Assembly (NCBI RefSeq): GCF_018905915.1
Contig: NZ_CP064782.1
Span: 2,542,001-2,606,000, forward strand
Source of the DNA: Azospira inquinata
GTDB taxonomy: Bacteria; Pseudomonadota; Gammaproteobacteria; Burkholderiales; Rhodocyclaceae
Direction of reading: 5' to 3'
Length of the DNA stretch: 64,000 bases
Positions 44,305 to 54,893 of the stretch are shown one piece after another. The notes below the pieces were generated by a model, which had not been told where the DNA came from, made no database searches, and worked only from the letters and a program-made list of their open reading frames with translations. The position numbers and the translations under genes are program-made. Each line of letters opens with the position of its first letter. Within the stretch, counting starts at the first letter, position 1.

Positions 44305-45462
44305 TTGCCTGCCTCCCTGTACTGGCGCCTGTCCGGCTACTACTTCTGCCACTTTGCCTTCATCGGCGTCTTTTCCCCCTATTTCAGTCTGTACCTGAAA
44401 TCCCTTTCCCTGTCGGCCTGGGATATTGGCTTGGTGGCGGGGCAGATGCAGCTCATGCGCATGTTCGCCCCGGCGTTCTGGGGCTGGCTGGCGGACCGTC
44501 AGGCCCGGCGTATTTCCCTGGTGCGTCTGGCCGCCGGGGTCAGTGTGCTGGCGGTCACCGGCCTTTACTACGCTCGGACTCCCTGGCCCCTGCTGGGGGC
44601 CGTGGGCCTGCTCTCCTTCTTTTGGGCCGCCTCCCTGCCCCTCATGGAAACCCTGGTGTTCAACCACCTGGGGGCCCATCCCCAGGGCTATAGCCGGATT
44701 CGCCTGTGGGGTTCGGTGGGCTTTATCGTCACCGTTCTGGGGGTGGGAGCCTGGCTCGACCACGCCGGTCCCTGGGTGGTGCCCACGGCCTTTCTGGTGC
44801 TGATGAGTGGGGTGTTCCTCTTTTCCCTGGTGGTGCCGGAAGGCCGGGGAATGGTGCGCAAGGGGACGGCGGTCTCCCTCAAGGCGGTGCTGGCCCAGCC
44901 CCGGGTGCGGGCTCTGCTGGGGGCGGCCTTCTGCATGTCGGCGGCCCACGGGGCCTATTACGTCTTTTATTCCATTCACCTCACCGAACACGGCTATAGC
45001 AAGACCCTGGTGGGCCTGCTGTGGTCCCTGGGGGTGGTGGTGGAAATTGGTGTTTTCTATTTTCTGCACCGCCTGCTCAAGCGCTTCAGTCTGCGTTTTT
45101 TGCTGCTGCTGGCCTTTGCTGCGGCGGTGCTGCGCTTTGTTGCCATCGGTTGGGGCGCCGGCTGGCTGGTGGTGCTGCTCCTGGCCCAGACCTGCCACGG
45201 CCTGACCTTCGGGGCCCATCACGGGGTTTCCATCAGCGCCATCAACCGCTGGTTTCCCGGTCAGTGCCAGGCCCGGGGCCAGGCCCTTTATTCGGCCCTG
45301 TCCTTCGGTGCCGGTGGGCTACTGGGCAGCGTGGTAAGCGGCTGGACCTGGACGGCCTGGGGGCCGGCCTGGACCTTTAGCTTAAGTGCCCTGTTTGCCC
45401 TGCTGGGCTGGGCCCTGGTGGCCCTTTGGGTCCGGGATGGGGAAGGAGAAGGGGCCCGCTGA
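44305..45462 (+). CDS. MFS transporter of the phenylpropionate-permease-like subfamily
   Basis: A 12-helix major facilitator protein of about 385 residues. The start is uncertain: no ATG is available; TTG 44305 (MPASLYWRLSGYYFCHFAFI) begins like related transporters, while a TTG at 44245 would add 20 residues. The sequence FIGVFSPYFSLYLKSLSLSA and the motif-A-like loop WGWLADRQARRISLVR fit the MFS_1-like/HcaT group. Substrate unknown; 3-phenylpropionate is only the named member of the family. Confidence 0.82.
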   Translation: MPASLYWRLSGYYFCHFAFIGVFSPYFSLYLKSLSLSAWDIGLVAGQMQLMRMFAPAFWGWLADRQARRISLVRLAAGVSVLAVTGLYYARTPWPLLGAVGLLSFFWAASLPLMETLVFNHLGAHPQGYSRIRLWGSVGFIVTVLGVGAWLDHAGPWVVPTAFLVLMSGVFLFSLVVPEGRGMVRKGTAVSLKAVLAQPRVRALLGAAFCMSAAHGAYYVFYSIHLTEHGYSKTLVGLLWSLGVVVEIGVFYFLHRLLKRFSLRFLLLLAFAAAVLRFVAIGWGAGWLVVLLLAQTCHGLTFGAHHGVSISAINRWFPGQCQARGQALYSALSFGAGGLLGSVVSGWTWTAWGPAWTFSLSALFALLGWALVALWVRDGEGEGAR

Positions 45463-45563
45463 AACCCGGGCTAGACCTGGGGGAAATGGGGCGGAAAATG
45501 CCTAGGGATTTCCCTAGCTGGAGGGGGTTTTGGCCGGGGAAATCGGCAGATGCTAGGACTTTT

Positions 45564-45571
45564 GCTATAAC
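45564..45571 (+). promoter_or_regulatory. Extended -10 promoter candidate for leuC
   Basis: TG-C-TATAAC (the TG dinucleotide directly before the -10 at 45566-45571) fits an extended -10 promoter. No good -35 lies 17 bases upstream, as is common for extended -10 promoters. Transcription would start near 45578, leaving a leader of about 36 bases before leuC. No leucine-rich leader peptide is visible. Confidence 0.5.
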
Positions 45572-45613
45572 ATTACGGGTTTTACTGGTTCATTCCAACG
45601 AAAAGTACTCAAA

Positions 45614-47020
45614 ATGCCCCAAACCCTCTACGACAAGCTCTGGCAGAGTCATGTGGTCCATCAGGAAGCGGATGGAACCGCGCTGATTTACATCGACCGT
45701 CATCTGGTCCACGAAGTCACCAGTCCCCAGGCCTTTGAAGGTCTGAAGCTGGCCGGGCGCAAGCCGTGGCGGGTTTCCTCCATTGTCGCCACGGCCGACC
45801 ACAACACCCCGACCAACCATTGGGATCTGGGCATTCAGGACCCGGTTTCCCGGCAACAGGTGGAAACCCTGGACCATAACATTCGGGAAGCGGGCGCCCT
45901 GGCCTACTGGCCCTTCAAGGACCCCCGGCAAGGCATCGTCCACGTGGTGGGCCCGGAAAATGGCGCCACCCTGCCCGGCATGACCGTGGTTTGCGGTGAC
46001 TCCCATACCTCCACCCACGGCGCCTTCGCCTGTATGGCCCACGGCATCGGTACCTCCGAAGTGGAACATGTGCTGGCCACCCAATGTCTGATTCAGAAGA
46101 AATCCAAGGCCATGCAGGTTCGGGTGGAAGGCCGCCTGGGCAAGGGCGTTACCGCCAAGGACGTGGCCCTGGCCATTATCGGCAAAATCGGCACAGCCGG
46201 CGGCACGGGCTATGCCATTGAATTCGCCGGTTCCGCCATTCGGGGCCTGTCCATGGAAGGGCGTATGACCCTTTGCAACATGGCCATCGAAGGGGGCGCC
46301 CGCATGGGGTTTGTGGCGGTGGATGACACCACCATCGAATACCTGAAGGATCGCCCCTTCGCTCCCAAGGGCGAAATCTGGGACAAGGCGGTGGCCCACT
46401 GGCGCACCCTGAAGTCCGACGACGGCGCCAGCTTTGACCGGGTGGTGGATCTGCGGGCGGAAGACATTACCCCCCAGGTGACCTGGGGAACGTCACCGGA
46501 AATGGTGGTGGGCATCGGCGCCAATGTGCCCGATCCGGCCAAGGAAACCGATCCGGTGAAGCGGGAAGGCATGGAGCGGGCCCTGCAATACATGGGCCTC
46601 ACCCCCAATCTGCCCATGCAGAGCATTAAGATCGACAAGGTCTTCATCGGCTCCTGCACCAATTCCCGCATTGAGGATCTGCGTCAGGCCGCCGCCGTGG
46701 TGCGGGGCCGTCGCAAGGCGGACAACGTGAAACTGGCCCTGGTGGTGCCGGGTTCCGGTCTGGTCAAGCGTCAGGCGGAAGCGGAAGGCCTGGATAAGAT
46801 TTTTGTCGCCGCTGGTTTTGAATGGCGGGAACCGGGCTGTTCCATGTGCCTGGCCATGAATGCGGACAAGCTGGAACCGGGGGAACGCTGCGCGTCCACC
46901 TCCAACCGTAATTTCGAGGGCCGCCAAGGCCCGGGCGGACGCACCCATCTGGTGAGCCCGGCCATGGCGGCGGCGGCGGGCATTGCCGGCCATTTTGCCG
47001 ATGTGCGGGATATTCTTTGA
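45614..47020 (+). CDS. leuC: 3-isopropylmalate dehydratase large subunit
   Basis: Aconitase-family subunit carrying the 4Fe-4S cluster; with LeuD it isomerises 2- to 3-isopropylmalate in leucine synthesis. The 468 residues include the cluster cysteines in [12 protein letters not shown] and GCSMCLAMN, and the active-site region [19 protein letters not shown]. First gene of the leuC-(lipoprotein)-leuD-leuB unit, with an extended -10 promoter candidate upstream. Confidence 0.97.
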   Translation: MPQTLYDKLWQSHVVHQEADGTALIYIDRHLVHEVTSPQAFEGLKLAGRKPWRVSSIVATADHNTPTNHWDLGIQDPVSRQQVETLDHNIREAGALAYWPFKDPRQGIVHVVGPENGATLPGMTVVCGDSHTSTHGAFACMAHGIGTSEVEHVLATQCLIQKKSKAMQVRVEGRLGKGVTAKDVALAIIGKIGTAGGTGYAIEFAGSAIRGLSMEGRMTLCNMAIEGGARMGFVAVDDTTIEYLKDRPFAPKGEIWDKAVAHWRTLKSDDGASFDRVVDLRAEDITPQVTWGTSPEMVVGIGANVPDPAKETDPVKREGMERALQYMGLTPNLPMQSIKIDKVFIGSCTNSRIEDLRQAAAVVRGRRKADNVKLALVVPGSGLVKRQAEAEGLDKIFVAAGFEWREPGCSMCLAMNADKLEPGERCASTSNRNFEGRQGPGGRTHLVSPAMAAAAGIAGHFADVRDIL

Positions 47021-47037
47021 GCCGAGGAGCCTGGCGT

Positions 47038-47160
47038 ATGAAAACTTTGACCCTCTTGCTGGTGACCCTTTCCTTTTTCCTGGCCGGTTGCAACACGGTG
47101 CACGGCCTGGGCCAGGACATCGAAAAGGGCGGTGAAGCAATTCAAAAGGCGACCAAGTGA
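47038..47160 (+). CDS. Entericidin A/B family small lipoprotein
   Basis: A 40-residue gene in the 139-base space between leuC and leuD, too short for usual ORF cut-offs. It has a GAGGAG ribosome site (47024-47029), a lipoprotein signal peptide with lipobox FLAGC ([20 protein letters not shown]), and the entericidin-type tail [20 protein letters not shown]. Entericidins are small cell-envelope lipoproteins, in E. coli linked to stress-induced lysis and its antidote. The stop overlaps the leuD ATG by one base (TGATG), so it is translated within the leu operon. Confidence 0.85.
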   Translation: MKTLTLLLVTLSFFLAGCNTVHGLGQDIEKGGEAIQKATK

Positions 47161-47798
47161 TGCAAGCATTTACCAAGCTGGACGGGCTGGTGGCGCCCCT
47201 GGACCGCAACAACGTGGATACGGATGCGATCATCCCCAAGCAGTTCCTCAAGTCCATCAAGCGTTCCGGCTTCGGCCCCAACGCCTTTGACGAATGGCGC
47301 TACATGGACCATGGGGAACCGGGCATGGACAATTCCAAGCGCCCCCTGAACCCCAATTTCGTCCTTAATCAGGCCCGCTACCAGGGCGCTTCCGTGCTCC
47401 TGACCCGGGCCAACTTCGGCTGCGGCTCTTCCCGGGAACACGCCCCCTGGGCCCTGCTGGACTACGGCTTCCGGGTCATCCTGGCCGAGTCCTACGCGGA
47501 CATTTTCTTCAACAACTGCTTCAAGAACGGCATTCTGCCCATCGTCCTGCCAAAAGCGGAAATCGACGCCCTGTTCGGTCTCACCGAATACACCCCGGGC
47601 TTCAAAGTGACGGTGGACCTGGCCCAGCAAAAGGTGATCCGCCCCGACGGCCATGCCATTCCCTTCCAGGTGGACCCCTTCCGCAAGGAATGTCTGTTGA
47701 ACGGCTGGGACGACATTGGCCTGACCCTGCGTCACGCCGACGAAATCAAAGCCTTCGAGGAACGTCGCCGGGTCGAACAGCCCTGGCTGTTCGCCTGA
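47160..47798 (+). CDS. leuD: 3-isopropylmalate dehydratase small subunit
   Basis: A 212-residue partner of LeuC that forms the substrate-specificity lid of the isomerase. The swivel-domain motif [19 protein letters not shown] is intact, as is the N-terminal [18 protein letters not shown] 47160 ([11 protein letters not shown]) overlaps the stop of the small lipoprotein by one base; a GTG one codon earlier is less likely. Confidence 0.97.
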   Translation: MQAFTKLDGLVAPLDRNNVDTDAIIPKQFLKSIKRSGFGPNAFDEWRYMDHGEPGMDNSKRPLNPNFVLNQARYQGASVLLTRANFGCGSSREHAPWALLDYGFRVILAESYADIFFNNCFKNGILPIVLPKAEIDALFGLTEYTPGFKVTVDLAQQKVIRPDGHAIPFQVDPFRKECLLNGWDDIGLTLRHADEIKAFEERRRVEQPWLFA

Positions 47799-47816
47799 TC
47801 GTCCATAACCGCCGGG

Positions 47817-47858
47817 ACCGGCCTGTCGCCCCTGGGGCGGGGCCGGTTTTCGGCTTTT
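47817..47858 (+). terminator. Terminator-like hairpin between leuD and leuB
   Basis: ACCGGCC (47817-47823) pairs with GGCCGGT (47841-47847), with an inner CGCC/GGCG stem, then a T-rich stretch (TTTTCGGCTTTT). leuB starts 16 bases later, so it may cause partial termination or fix an mRNA end rather than fully stop the operon. Confidence 0.55.
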
Positions 47859-47867
47859 AGGTGGTGA

Positions 47868-48932
<1,065 letters not shown>

Positions 48933-49036
48933 GCTCTCCCTCTCGGTCGGGCGCGCCGTCCTTGGGGCGGGGCGTTCGGAGCGCCTTTGACGTCCGGGGA
49001 TCCGGGTCTTAATTTTTCGGTTTTTCGAGGTTGAAC

Positions 49037-50170
49037 ATGAAGCGAGTCGGTCTGGTAGGTTGGCGTGGCATGGTGGGTTCCGTGCTGATGCAACGCATGG
49101 TGGAAGAAGGAGACTTCGCCGCCATCGAACCGGTCTATTTCTCCACGTCCAACGCCGGTGGCAAGGCGCCGGCCTTCGGCGGCAAAGAAGCCGCCCTGCC
49201 CTTGCAGGACGCCAAGTCCATCGAAGCCCTGAAGGCCATGGACATTATCGTCACCTGCCAAGGGGGCGATTACACCAAGGAAATTTTCCCCCAACTGCGG
49301 GCGGCGGGCTGGCAAGGTCACTGGATCGATGCCGCTTCCACCCTGCGCATGGCGGAAGATGCGGTGATTGTGCTGGACCCGGTGAATAAGTCGGTGATCC
49401 TGGACGCCCTGGCCAAGGGCGGCAAGAACTGGATCGGCGGCAACTGCACCGTGTCCCTCATGCTCATGGGCCTGGGCGGCCTCTTCCAGCACGGGCTGGT
49501 GGAGTGGGTGTCAGCCATGACCTATCAGGCCGCCTCCGGTGCCGGAGCCCAGAATATGCGGGAACTGATTGCCCAGATGGGCTACATCCATGCCGCCGTG
49601 GCGGATCAGCTGGCCGATCCGGCTGCCGCCATTCTGGACATTGACCGCAAGGTGGCCGCCGCCATCCGTTCCGACGCTCTGCCCAAGAAAAATTTCCGCA
49701 ACACCCCCCTGGCGGGCAGCCTGATCCCCTGGATCGACGTGCCGGTGGCGGAGGGGCAGTCCAAGGAAGAATGGAAGGGGGGGGCGGAATGCAACAAGAT
49801 TCTCGGCAATCCGGCCTTCCGTACCCCGGGCAGCATTCCCATCGACGGTCTGTGCGTGCGCATCAGCTCCATGCGCTGCCACTCCCAGGGCCTGACCATC
49901 AAGCTCAAAAAGGATGTGCCCCTGGATGAAGTGTCCCAGATCATCGCCGGGGCCAACCAGTGGGTGAAGGTGGTACCCAACGAACGGGAAATCACCGAGC
50001 GGGAGCTGACCCCCGCCGCCGTAACCGGAACCCTGTCCGTACCCGTGGGCCGTCTGCACAAGATGGCCATGGGGCCGGACTATTTGGCTGCTTTCACCGT
50101 GGGCGACCAGCTGCTGTGGGGGGCCGCCGAGCCCCTGCGCCGCATGCTGGGTATTTTGCTGACGGCCTGA
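49037..50170 (+). CDS. asd: Aspartate-semialdehyde dehydrogenase
   Basis: A 377-residue NADPH enzyme making aspartate semialdehyde for Lys, Met, Thr and diaminopimelate. The N-terminal nucleotide-binding loop is [14 protein letters not shown], the catalytic Cys is in [17 protein letters not shown], and [13 protein letters not shown] contains the catalytic His. ATG 49037 is chosen over a TTG at 49031. A long terminator follows, so this ends the leu-asd block. Confidence 0.97.
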   Translation: MKRVGLVGWRGMVGSVLMQRMVEEGDFAAIEPVYFSTSNAGGKAPAFGGKEAALPLQDAKSIEALKAMDIIVTCQGGDYTKEIFPQLRAAGWQGHWIDAASTLRMAEDAVIVLDPVNKSVILDALAKGGKNWIGGNCTVSLMLMGLGGLFQHGLVEWVSAMTYQAASGAGAQNMRELIAQMGYIHAAVADQLADPAAAILDIDRKVAAAIRSDALPKKNFRNTPLAGSLIPWIDVPVAEGQSKEEWKGGAECNKILGNPAFRTPGSIPIDGLCVRISSMRCHSQGLTIKLKKDVPLDEVSQIIAGANQWVKVVPNEREITERELTPAAVTGTLSVPVGRLHKMAMGPDYLAAFTVGDQLLWGAAEPLRRMLGILLTA

Positions 50171-50190
50171 GCAGGTCTATGTTGTATGGC

Positions 50191-50227
50191 ATAAAACAAA
50201 CCGGGGAGCGTCCCCGGTTTGTTTTAT
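50191..50227. terminator. Strong terminator between asd and fimV
   Basis: A perfect 17-bp stem: ATAAAACAAACCGGGGA (50191-50207) with TCCCCGGTTTGTTTTAT (50211-50227), loop GCG. It is T-rich on the 3' arm and A-rich on the 5' arm. It isolates the leuCDB-asd unit from fimV. Confidence 0.95.
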
Positions 50228-50347
50228 GAGGGGAGGGGAGTAAGCTGATAATGCAGGTTAGCTTGCACCGCTAACTGCATGATGTTATTTTGCTTATTCC
50301 AATTGGACGCTCAGGGTGGCGCCGTGGCAAAAACTAAATATTCGACT

Positions 50348-53308
50348 ATGAAAATACGAGCCTCGCTGCTGGCTACCGCACTTGCGTGTATGCCGTTCGC
50401 CGCCAATGCGGCGGGTTTGGGGAAAATCACCGTCTTGTCCGGCCTGGGGCAGCCCTTGCGGGCTGAGGTGGAGGTGTCGGCCACCAAGGCGGAACTGGAA
50501 AAAATGACCGCCCGTCTGGCCTCCCGGGAATCCTTCCAGGACGCCGGGTTGGAATACACCACTTCCCTGAGCGGATTGCATTTCGCCCTGGATAAGAAAA
50601 ATGACGGACGGGCGGTGATCCGCATTACCTCCGATCACACCATCAACGATCCCTTCATGGACATGTTGGTGGAAGTGAATTGGAGCTCCGGCCGTCTCAC
50701 CCGGGAATACACCTTCCTCCTGGATCCTCCGGAAGTGGGGGCCAAGGCCGCCACCCAGGTGGCTACCGTGGAAGCCCGCAGCCCGGCCCGGGTGACCCGG
50801 ACCGAGGCTCCCGTGGCCATGACCGCTCCGGCCAAGGTCCAGGTCCATACCCGGAACAAGCCCCGGGTGGCGGAGGAGGGGAGCGCCGCTCCCGCCCCGG
50901 CGCCCGCTCCTGCTCCGGAAGCCAGTGCCGCCGCCAGCCACAAGGTAAAGCGGGGCGAAACCCTGCATCAAATCGCCGCCCAAACCCAGCCGGAAGGGGT
51001 TTCCCTGGAGCAGATGCTGGTGGGCCTGTACCAGGCCAACAAGGGGGCCTTTGAAGGGGGCAATATGAACCGGCTGAAGGCCGGTCGTATTCTTTCTGTG
51101 CCGGAAAAGGGCGCCCTGACCCAGGTTTCCCCTGCCGAAGCGAAAAAGATCGTCCTCGCCCAGTCTTCCAACTGGAACGCCTACCGTCGCAAGCTGGCCG
51201 CTGCGGCCACCCAGGCCCCCGCCCGGGATGAAAACACCAGCCAGTCCGCTGGAGGCAAGGTGAGTGCCAAGGTGGATGACAAGGCCGCCCCCGCCAACCA
51301 GAACAAGGACCAGGTCCGTCTTTCCAAGACCGACAGCCATGGTGCCGGCGCCGCCGGAGCCAAGCCCGGGGTGGAAGACAAGGTGGCCGCCAACAAGGCC
51401 CTGATGGACGCCAATGAGCGCATCGCGGCCCTGGAAAAGAATGTGAGTGAGCTGAAAAAGCTCCTGGAAATGAAGAACCAGAACTTGGCGGACCTGCAAA
51501 AGCAGGCCAGCGCCAAGCCCCAGGCGCCGACTCCCGCACCGGCTCCGGCCAAGCCCGCCGAACCCGCCCCGGCGCCCAAGCCCCAGGCGGATGCGGCTGT
51601 GAAGCCCAGCACCGCTGTCCCGGAAACTTCCACGGAAGCTGCCAAGCCGGAAGCCAGCGTGCCCCCGGAAGCCGCCAAACCTGCCACGCCGCCCAAGCCG
51701 GTGACGCCGCCCAAACCCAAGGCACCGCCTCCTCCGCCTCCGGAAGAACCCAGCCTGGTGGACGACCTGTTGGACAATCCCCTGGTGCTGGGTGGGGCCG
51801 GGGCCGTGGTACTGGGTCTGGGAGCTATTGCCGTGCTGCGTCGGCGGCGAGCCAAGAGCGATGGGGAGAGCGTTTCCCTGGCGCCGGACAGCGCCGCCGA
51901 TTCCTCCCTTTCCCAGCCCAGCCTGGGGGCCAATTCCGTGTTTAAGAGCACGGGGGGCCAGAGCGTGGATACCTCCAACACTCCGGCCACGGATTTCAGT
52001 CAAGCCGGGCCCGGCACCATCGACACGGACGAAGTGGATCCGGTGGCGGAAGCCGATGTGTACATGGCCTACGGCCGGGACGCCCAGGCGGAAGAAATCC
52101 TCCTGGAAGCCATGCAGAAGGATCCCAAGCGCTTTGCCATCCACCTCAAGCTGCTGGAAATTTACGCCAACCGTAAGGCGGTGAAGCAGTTCGAAACCCT
52201 GGCCAGCGAGTTGTATGCCCAGAGCGGCGGCGCCGGGGCGGAATGGGAAAAGGCGGCGGCCATGGGCCTCAAGCTGGATCCCTCCAATCCCCTTTACGGT
52301 GGCAAAGCCCCGGAAACCCCGGCCCTGGCCGTGCCTCCCGTGGCGGACGACTTCCAGGCCCTGGCGCCGGAAGTCCCTGCCACCCCCGAGGCCGATCTGG
52401 CAGATACGGCCATTCGCCCGGCGGACGCGGGCACCCCTGCCCCCGCAGCGGACGAAGCGCCGGTCAGCCTGGATTTCGACCTGGGTCTGGACAGCCTGAA
52501 CGAGCCCGCCCCCGCTGAGGCCGAGACCGCCAGCCCTGCTGCCGCCGGGCCGGTGACCCAGGCGCCCGTGGATTTGGACAACGGTCTGGACTTCAATCTG
52601 GACCTGGGGGCCCCCGAGGTTCCGACAGACGAAGCTGCGGCCGAACCGGAAGTGGATTTGCCCAACGCCCTGGACTTCCAGCTGCCGCCGCCGGTGGAAG
52701 CCGTGCCCGAGGCGCCTGCCGTTCCCGAACTGCCGGTGGAAGCTCCTGCTGGGGTGGAAGAAGCCGCGCCCGCCCCTGCCAGCCCTGTGCTGGACTTTGA
52801 CCTGGATACCCCCGTGGCCGCGCCGGCGGATGAGGCGCTGCCGCCTCTGGAAGAAAAAATCGACCTCACCCTGCCTGAAGGACCGGAAGGGGAAGAAGAG
52901 GTGCCCCTGGGGGATGAAACCCTGGTGGCGGGGACCAATGCCCCGGCTTTCGACCTTTCCGGCATTGACCTGGACTTGGACAAAAACCCGGATGACACCC
53001 TGGTGCTGCCCGAACTGGGGGCGGACCTGACCCAAGCGCCGACCCCTGAAGCGGAAGCACCTGCACCTGCTCCTGAAGCTGCCGTACCCGAGGCCCCTGG
53101 GCCGGAAACCGGGGCGGAAGAAGAAGGGGAGGCCGAAGGGGAAGACCCCCATTACCAGGAAGTGGCGACCAAGCTGGATCTGGCCAAAGCCTACGAAGAA
53201 ATGGGGGACAAGGAAGGGGCCCGGGAACTGCTCCAGGAAGTGCTTTCCGAAGGCAACGAAGAACAGCAGCAAAAGGCCCAGGAACTCATGACCCTGGTGA
53301 GCGCCTGA
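50348..53308 (+). CDS. fimV: FimV/HubP-like polar peptidoglycan-binding protein
   Basis: About 986 residues from ATG 50348, which opens a Sec signal peptide (MKIRASLLATALACMPFAAN, cut after ANA); an ATG at 50279 would put 23 odd residues before it. Order: FimV N-terminal domain (GLGKITVLSGLGQPLRAEVE), a LysM domain (about 197-255; KVKRGETLHQIAAQTQPEG), a coiled-coil (about 345-380), a Pro/Ala-rich linker, one transmembrane helix (about 477-497), a long acidic cytoplasmic region, and the C-terminal FimV domain (KLDLAKAYEEMGDKEGAREL). In Pseudomonas FimV organises type IV pili and polar c-di-GMP/cAMP signalling. The fimV-truA order is conserved. Confidence 0.93.
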   Translation: MKIRASLLATALACMPFAANAAGLGKITVLSGLGQPLRAEVEVSATKAELEKMTARLASRESFQDAGLEYTTSLSGLHFALDKKNDGRAVIRITSDHTINDPFMDMLVEVNWSSGRLTREYTFLLDPPEVGAKAATQVATVEARSPARVTRTEAPVAMTAPAKVQVHTRNKPRVAEEGSAAPAPAPAPAPEASAAASHKVKRGETLHQIAAQTQPEGVSLEQMLVGLYQANKGAFEGGNMNRLKAGRILSVPEKGALTQVSPAEAKKIVLAQSSNWNAYRRKLAAAATQAPARDENTSQSAGGKVSAKVDDKAAPANQNKDQVRLSKTDSHGAGAAGAKPGVEDKVAANKALMDANERIAALEKNVSELKKLLEMKNQNLADLQKQASAKPQAPTPAPAPAKPAEPAPAPKPQADAAVKPSTAVPETSTEAAKPEASVPPEAAKPATPPKPVTPPKPKAPPPPPPEEPSLVDDLLDNPLVLGGAGAVVLGLGAIAVLRRRRAKSDGESVSLAPDSAADSSLSQPSLGANSVFKSTGGQSVDTSNTPATDFSQAGPGTIDTDEVDPVAEADVYMAYGRDAQAEEILLEAMQKDPKRFAIHLKLLEIYANRKAVKQFETLASELYAQSGGAGAEWEKAAAMGLKLDPSNPLYGGKAPETPALAVPPVADDFQALAPEVPATPEADLADTAIRPADAGTPAPAADEAPVSLDFDLGLDSLNEPAPAEAETASPAAAGPVTQAPVDLDNGLDFNLDLGAPEVPTDEAAAEPEVDLPNALDFQLPPPVEAVPEAPAVPELPVEAPAGVEEAAPAPASPVLDFDLDTPVAAPADEALPPLEEKIDLTLPEGPEGEEEVPLGDETLVAGTNAPAFDLSGIDLDLDKNPDDTLVLPELGADLTQAPTPEAEAPAPAPEAAVPEAPGPETGAEEEGEAEGEDPHYQEVATKLDLAKAYEEMGDKEGARELLQEVLSEGNEEQQQKAQELMTLVSA

Positions 53309-53351
53309 GTCTGGCTTTCCCTGGCCCTGCCGGGCCGGGGAAAGATTCGGG

Positions 53352-53387
53352 ACGCCGCGGTCCTTACGGACGGCGGCGTTTTGTTTT
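53352..53387 (+). terminator. Rho-independent terminator after fimV
   Basis: An outer stem ACGCCGC (53352-53358) / GCGGCGT (53373-53379) with an inner GTCC/GGAC stem and TTAC loop, followed by TTTTGTTTT. It lies about 45 bases after the fimV stop. Confidence 0.85.
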
Positions 53388-53454
53388 ACAGTCTGACCTC
53401 CTGAAACGGGGCGCCTACCGTCGGTGCCCCTTTCCCCTGTGCTCCGTTTGACCT

Positions 53455-54069
53455 ATGTTGCGTCCCCTTTCTTCTTTCCTGCCCCCCCACCCCCTGGTCC
53501 GCCTGGCCGCCTGCGTCTGGGTGGCCCTGGCCGTCCAATGGGCGCCCTGGCCCGGACTGTTGCTCCTGGCCCTGTGGCCCCTGGCCTGGCCCCGGGTGGG
53601 GCGTCAATACCTGGTCCTGCTGCGGCGCAGCCGGTTTTTGCTTGCGTCCCTGGTGCTGTTTTTTGTCCTTGGGACGCCGGGGGATTCCTGGTTCGCCGGG
53701 CTGCCCTGGGTTAGCCGGGAAGGCCTGATTCTGGGCCTGGAACAGGGGGGGCGGCTGTGCGCCATGCTGGCGGCAGTGGCCGGGCTGCTGGCCACCACCC
53801 CGCCGGCGGCTATTGCCACCGGCCTCCTGCCCTTGCTGGCGCCCCGGGGCCAGCTGGGGAGGGGGGCGACCCAGGCCCTGGTCCGTCTGTTGCTGGTTTT
53901 GGAAGAGGGGGCTGGACCCCGGCCCCGGGGCCAATGGCGGGAACTGTTGCGGGAGCCGGAGCCTACCGGGCTGACCCGCCTGGAAGTGGCCGCCCATCCC
54001 CTGTCCTCTGGGGATATGGCCTGTCTGGGGCTGCTGGGCGCCGGCGCTTTGGGACTGGTGTTGGCATGA
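53455..54069 (+). CDS. Polytopic membrane protein, weakly EcfT/CbiQ-like
   Basis: A 204-residue protein with about four hydrophobic segments (near residues 15-45, 62-75, 98-120 and 185-204). The region APRGQLGRGATQALVRLLLV followed by a charged stretch loosely recalls the cytoplasmic coupling region of ECF-transporter T subunits. The similarity is weak and no A or S component is nearby, so a transport function is not claimed. Its stop overlaps the truA ATG by 4 bases, so the two are co-translated. No clear ribosome site precedes ATG 53455. Confidence 0.6.
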   Translation: MLRPLSSFLPPHPLVRLAACVWVALAVQWAPWPGLLLLALWPLAWPRVGRQYLVLLRRSRFLLASLVLFFVLGTPGDSWFAGLPWVSREGLILGLEQGGRLCAMLAAVAGLLATTPPAAIATGLLPLLAPRGQLGRGATQALVRLLLVLEEGAGPRPRGQWRELLREPEPTGLTRLEVAAHPLSSGDMACLGLLGAGALGLVLA

Positions 54070-54893
54070 GCACGAACGCCCTTGCCCCCACCCGCCGCAT
54101 TGCCCTGGGTCTGGAATACGACGGGGCCGCGTTTCGCGGCTGGCAATCCCAGCCTGGCGGGGTGGGAGTCCAGGATGCCCTGGAATCCGCCCTATCCACC
54201 ATCGGGGACGGGAAGATTCAGGTGAGTTGTGCCGGGCGTACGGATGCGGGGGTCCATGCCACGGTCCAGGTCATCCATTTCGATACCGCCGCCAAGCGAC
54301 CGGACACGGCCTGGGTGCGGGGGGTAAATGCCCTGCTGCCCGACGGGGTGGCGGTGCGCTGGGCCCGGGTGGTGCCGGGGGATTTCCACGCCCGCTTTTC
54401 CGCCTGGGGTCGTCATTACCGCTATCTGCTCATTAACCGGCCGGTGCGCCCCGCCCTGGCTCGGGGGCGGGCCGGCTGGTACCACGGTCCCCTGGATGCG
54501 GAGGTGATGGATCAGGCCTGTGCCTATCTCCTGGGGAAGCACGATTTCACTGCCTTCCGGGCCTCCGAATGCCAGGCTAAATCCCCCATAAAAATACTGC
54601 GCCAGGCCCGGGTTCAGCGTCACGGGGACTGGCTGATTTTCGATTTCTGGGCTTCTGCTTTCCTCCACCATATGGTGCGTAATCTGGTGGGCAGCCTGGT
54701 CTATGTGGGCAACGGCAAACATCCCCCGGCCTGGATTGGGGAGGTGCTGGCGGCCCGGGACCGTTCCCTGGCTGCCCCCACCTTTGCCGCCGCTGGCCTG
54801 TATCTGGTGGGGGTGGATTACGAAGACCGCTGGGGCCTGCCCCCCACGGTGGCAGGGGAATTACCCGACCTTTTCCCGGGAGTGTGTTTATGA
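54066..54893 (+). CDS. truA: tRNA pseudouridine(38-40) synthase TruA
   Basis: Start at ATG 54066 (MSTNALAPTRRIALGLEYDG), overlapping the preceding membrane-protein gene by 4 bases; the frame is open further upstream but that overlaps coding sequence. The 275 residues hold the catalytic Asp D60 in CAGRTDAGVHA and the family segments EYDGAAFRGWQ and FHHMVRNLVGSL (here LHHMVRN). It modifies the anticodon arm of tRNAs at positions 38-40. It is followed by trpF with an ATGA overlap. Confidence 0.96.
   Translation: MSTNALAPTRRIALGLEYDGAAFRGWQSQPGGVGVQDALESALSTIGDGKIQVSCAGRTDAGVHATVQVIHFDTAAKRPDTAWVRGVNALLPDGVAVRWARVVPGDFHARFSAWGRHYRYLLINRPVRPALARGRAGWYHGPLDAEVMDQACAYLLGKHDFTAFRASECQAKSPIKILRQARVQRHGDWLIFDFWASAFLHHMVRNLVGSLVYVGNGKHPPAWIGEVLAARDRSLAAPTFAAAGLYLVGVDYEDRWGLPPTVAGELPDLFPGVCL

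Noticed and set aside
50294..53272. 992-codon open frame on the minus strand, antisense to fimV
   Set aside because: Glycine/arginine/histidine-rich shadow produced by the GC-rich third positions of fimV; no family character or ribosome site.
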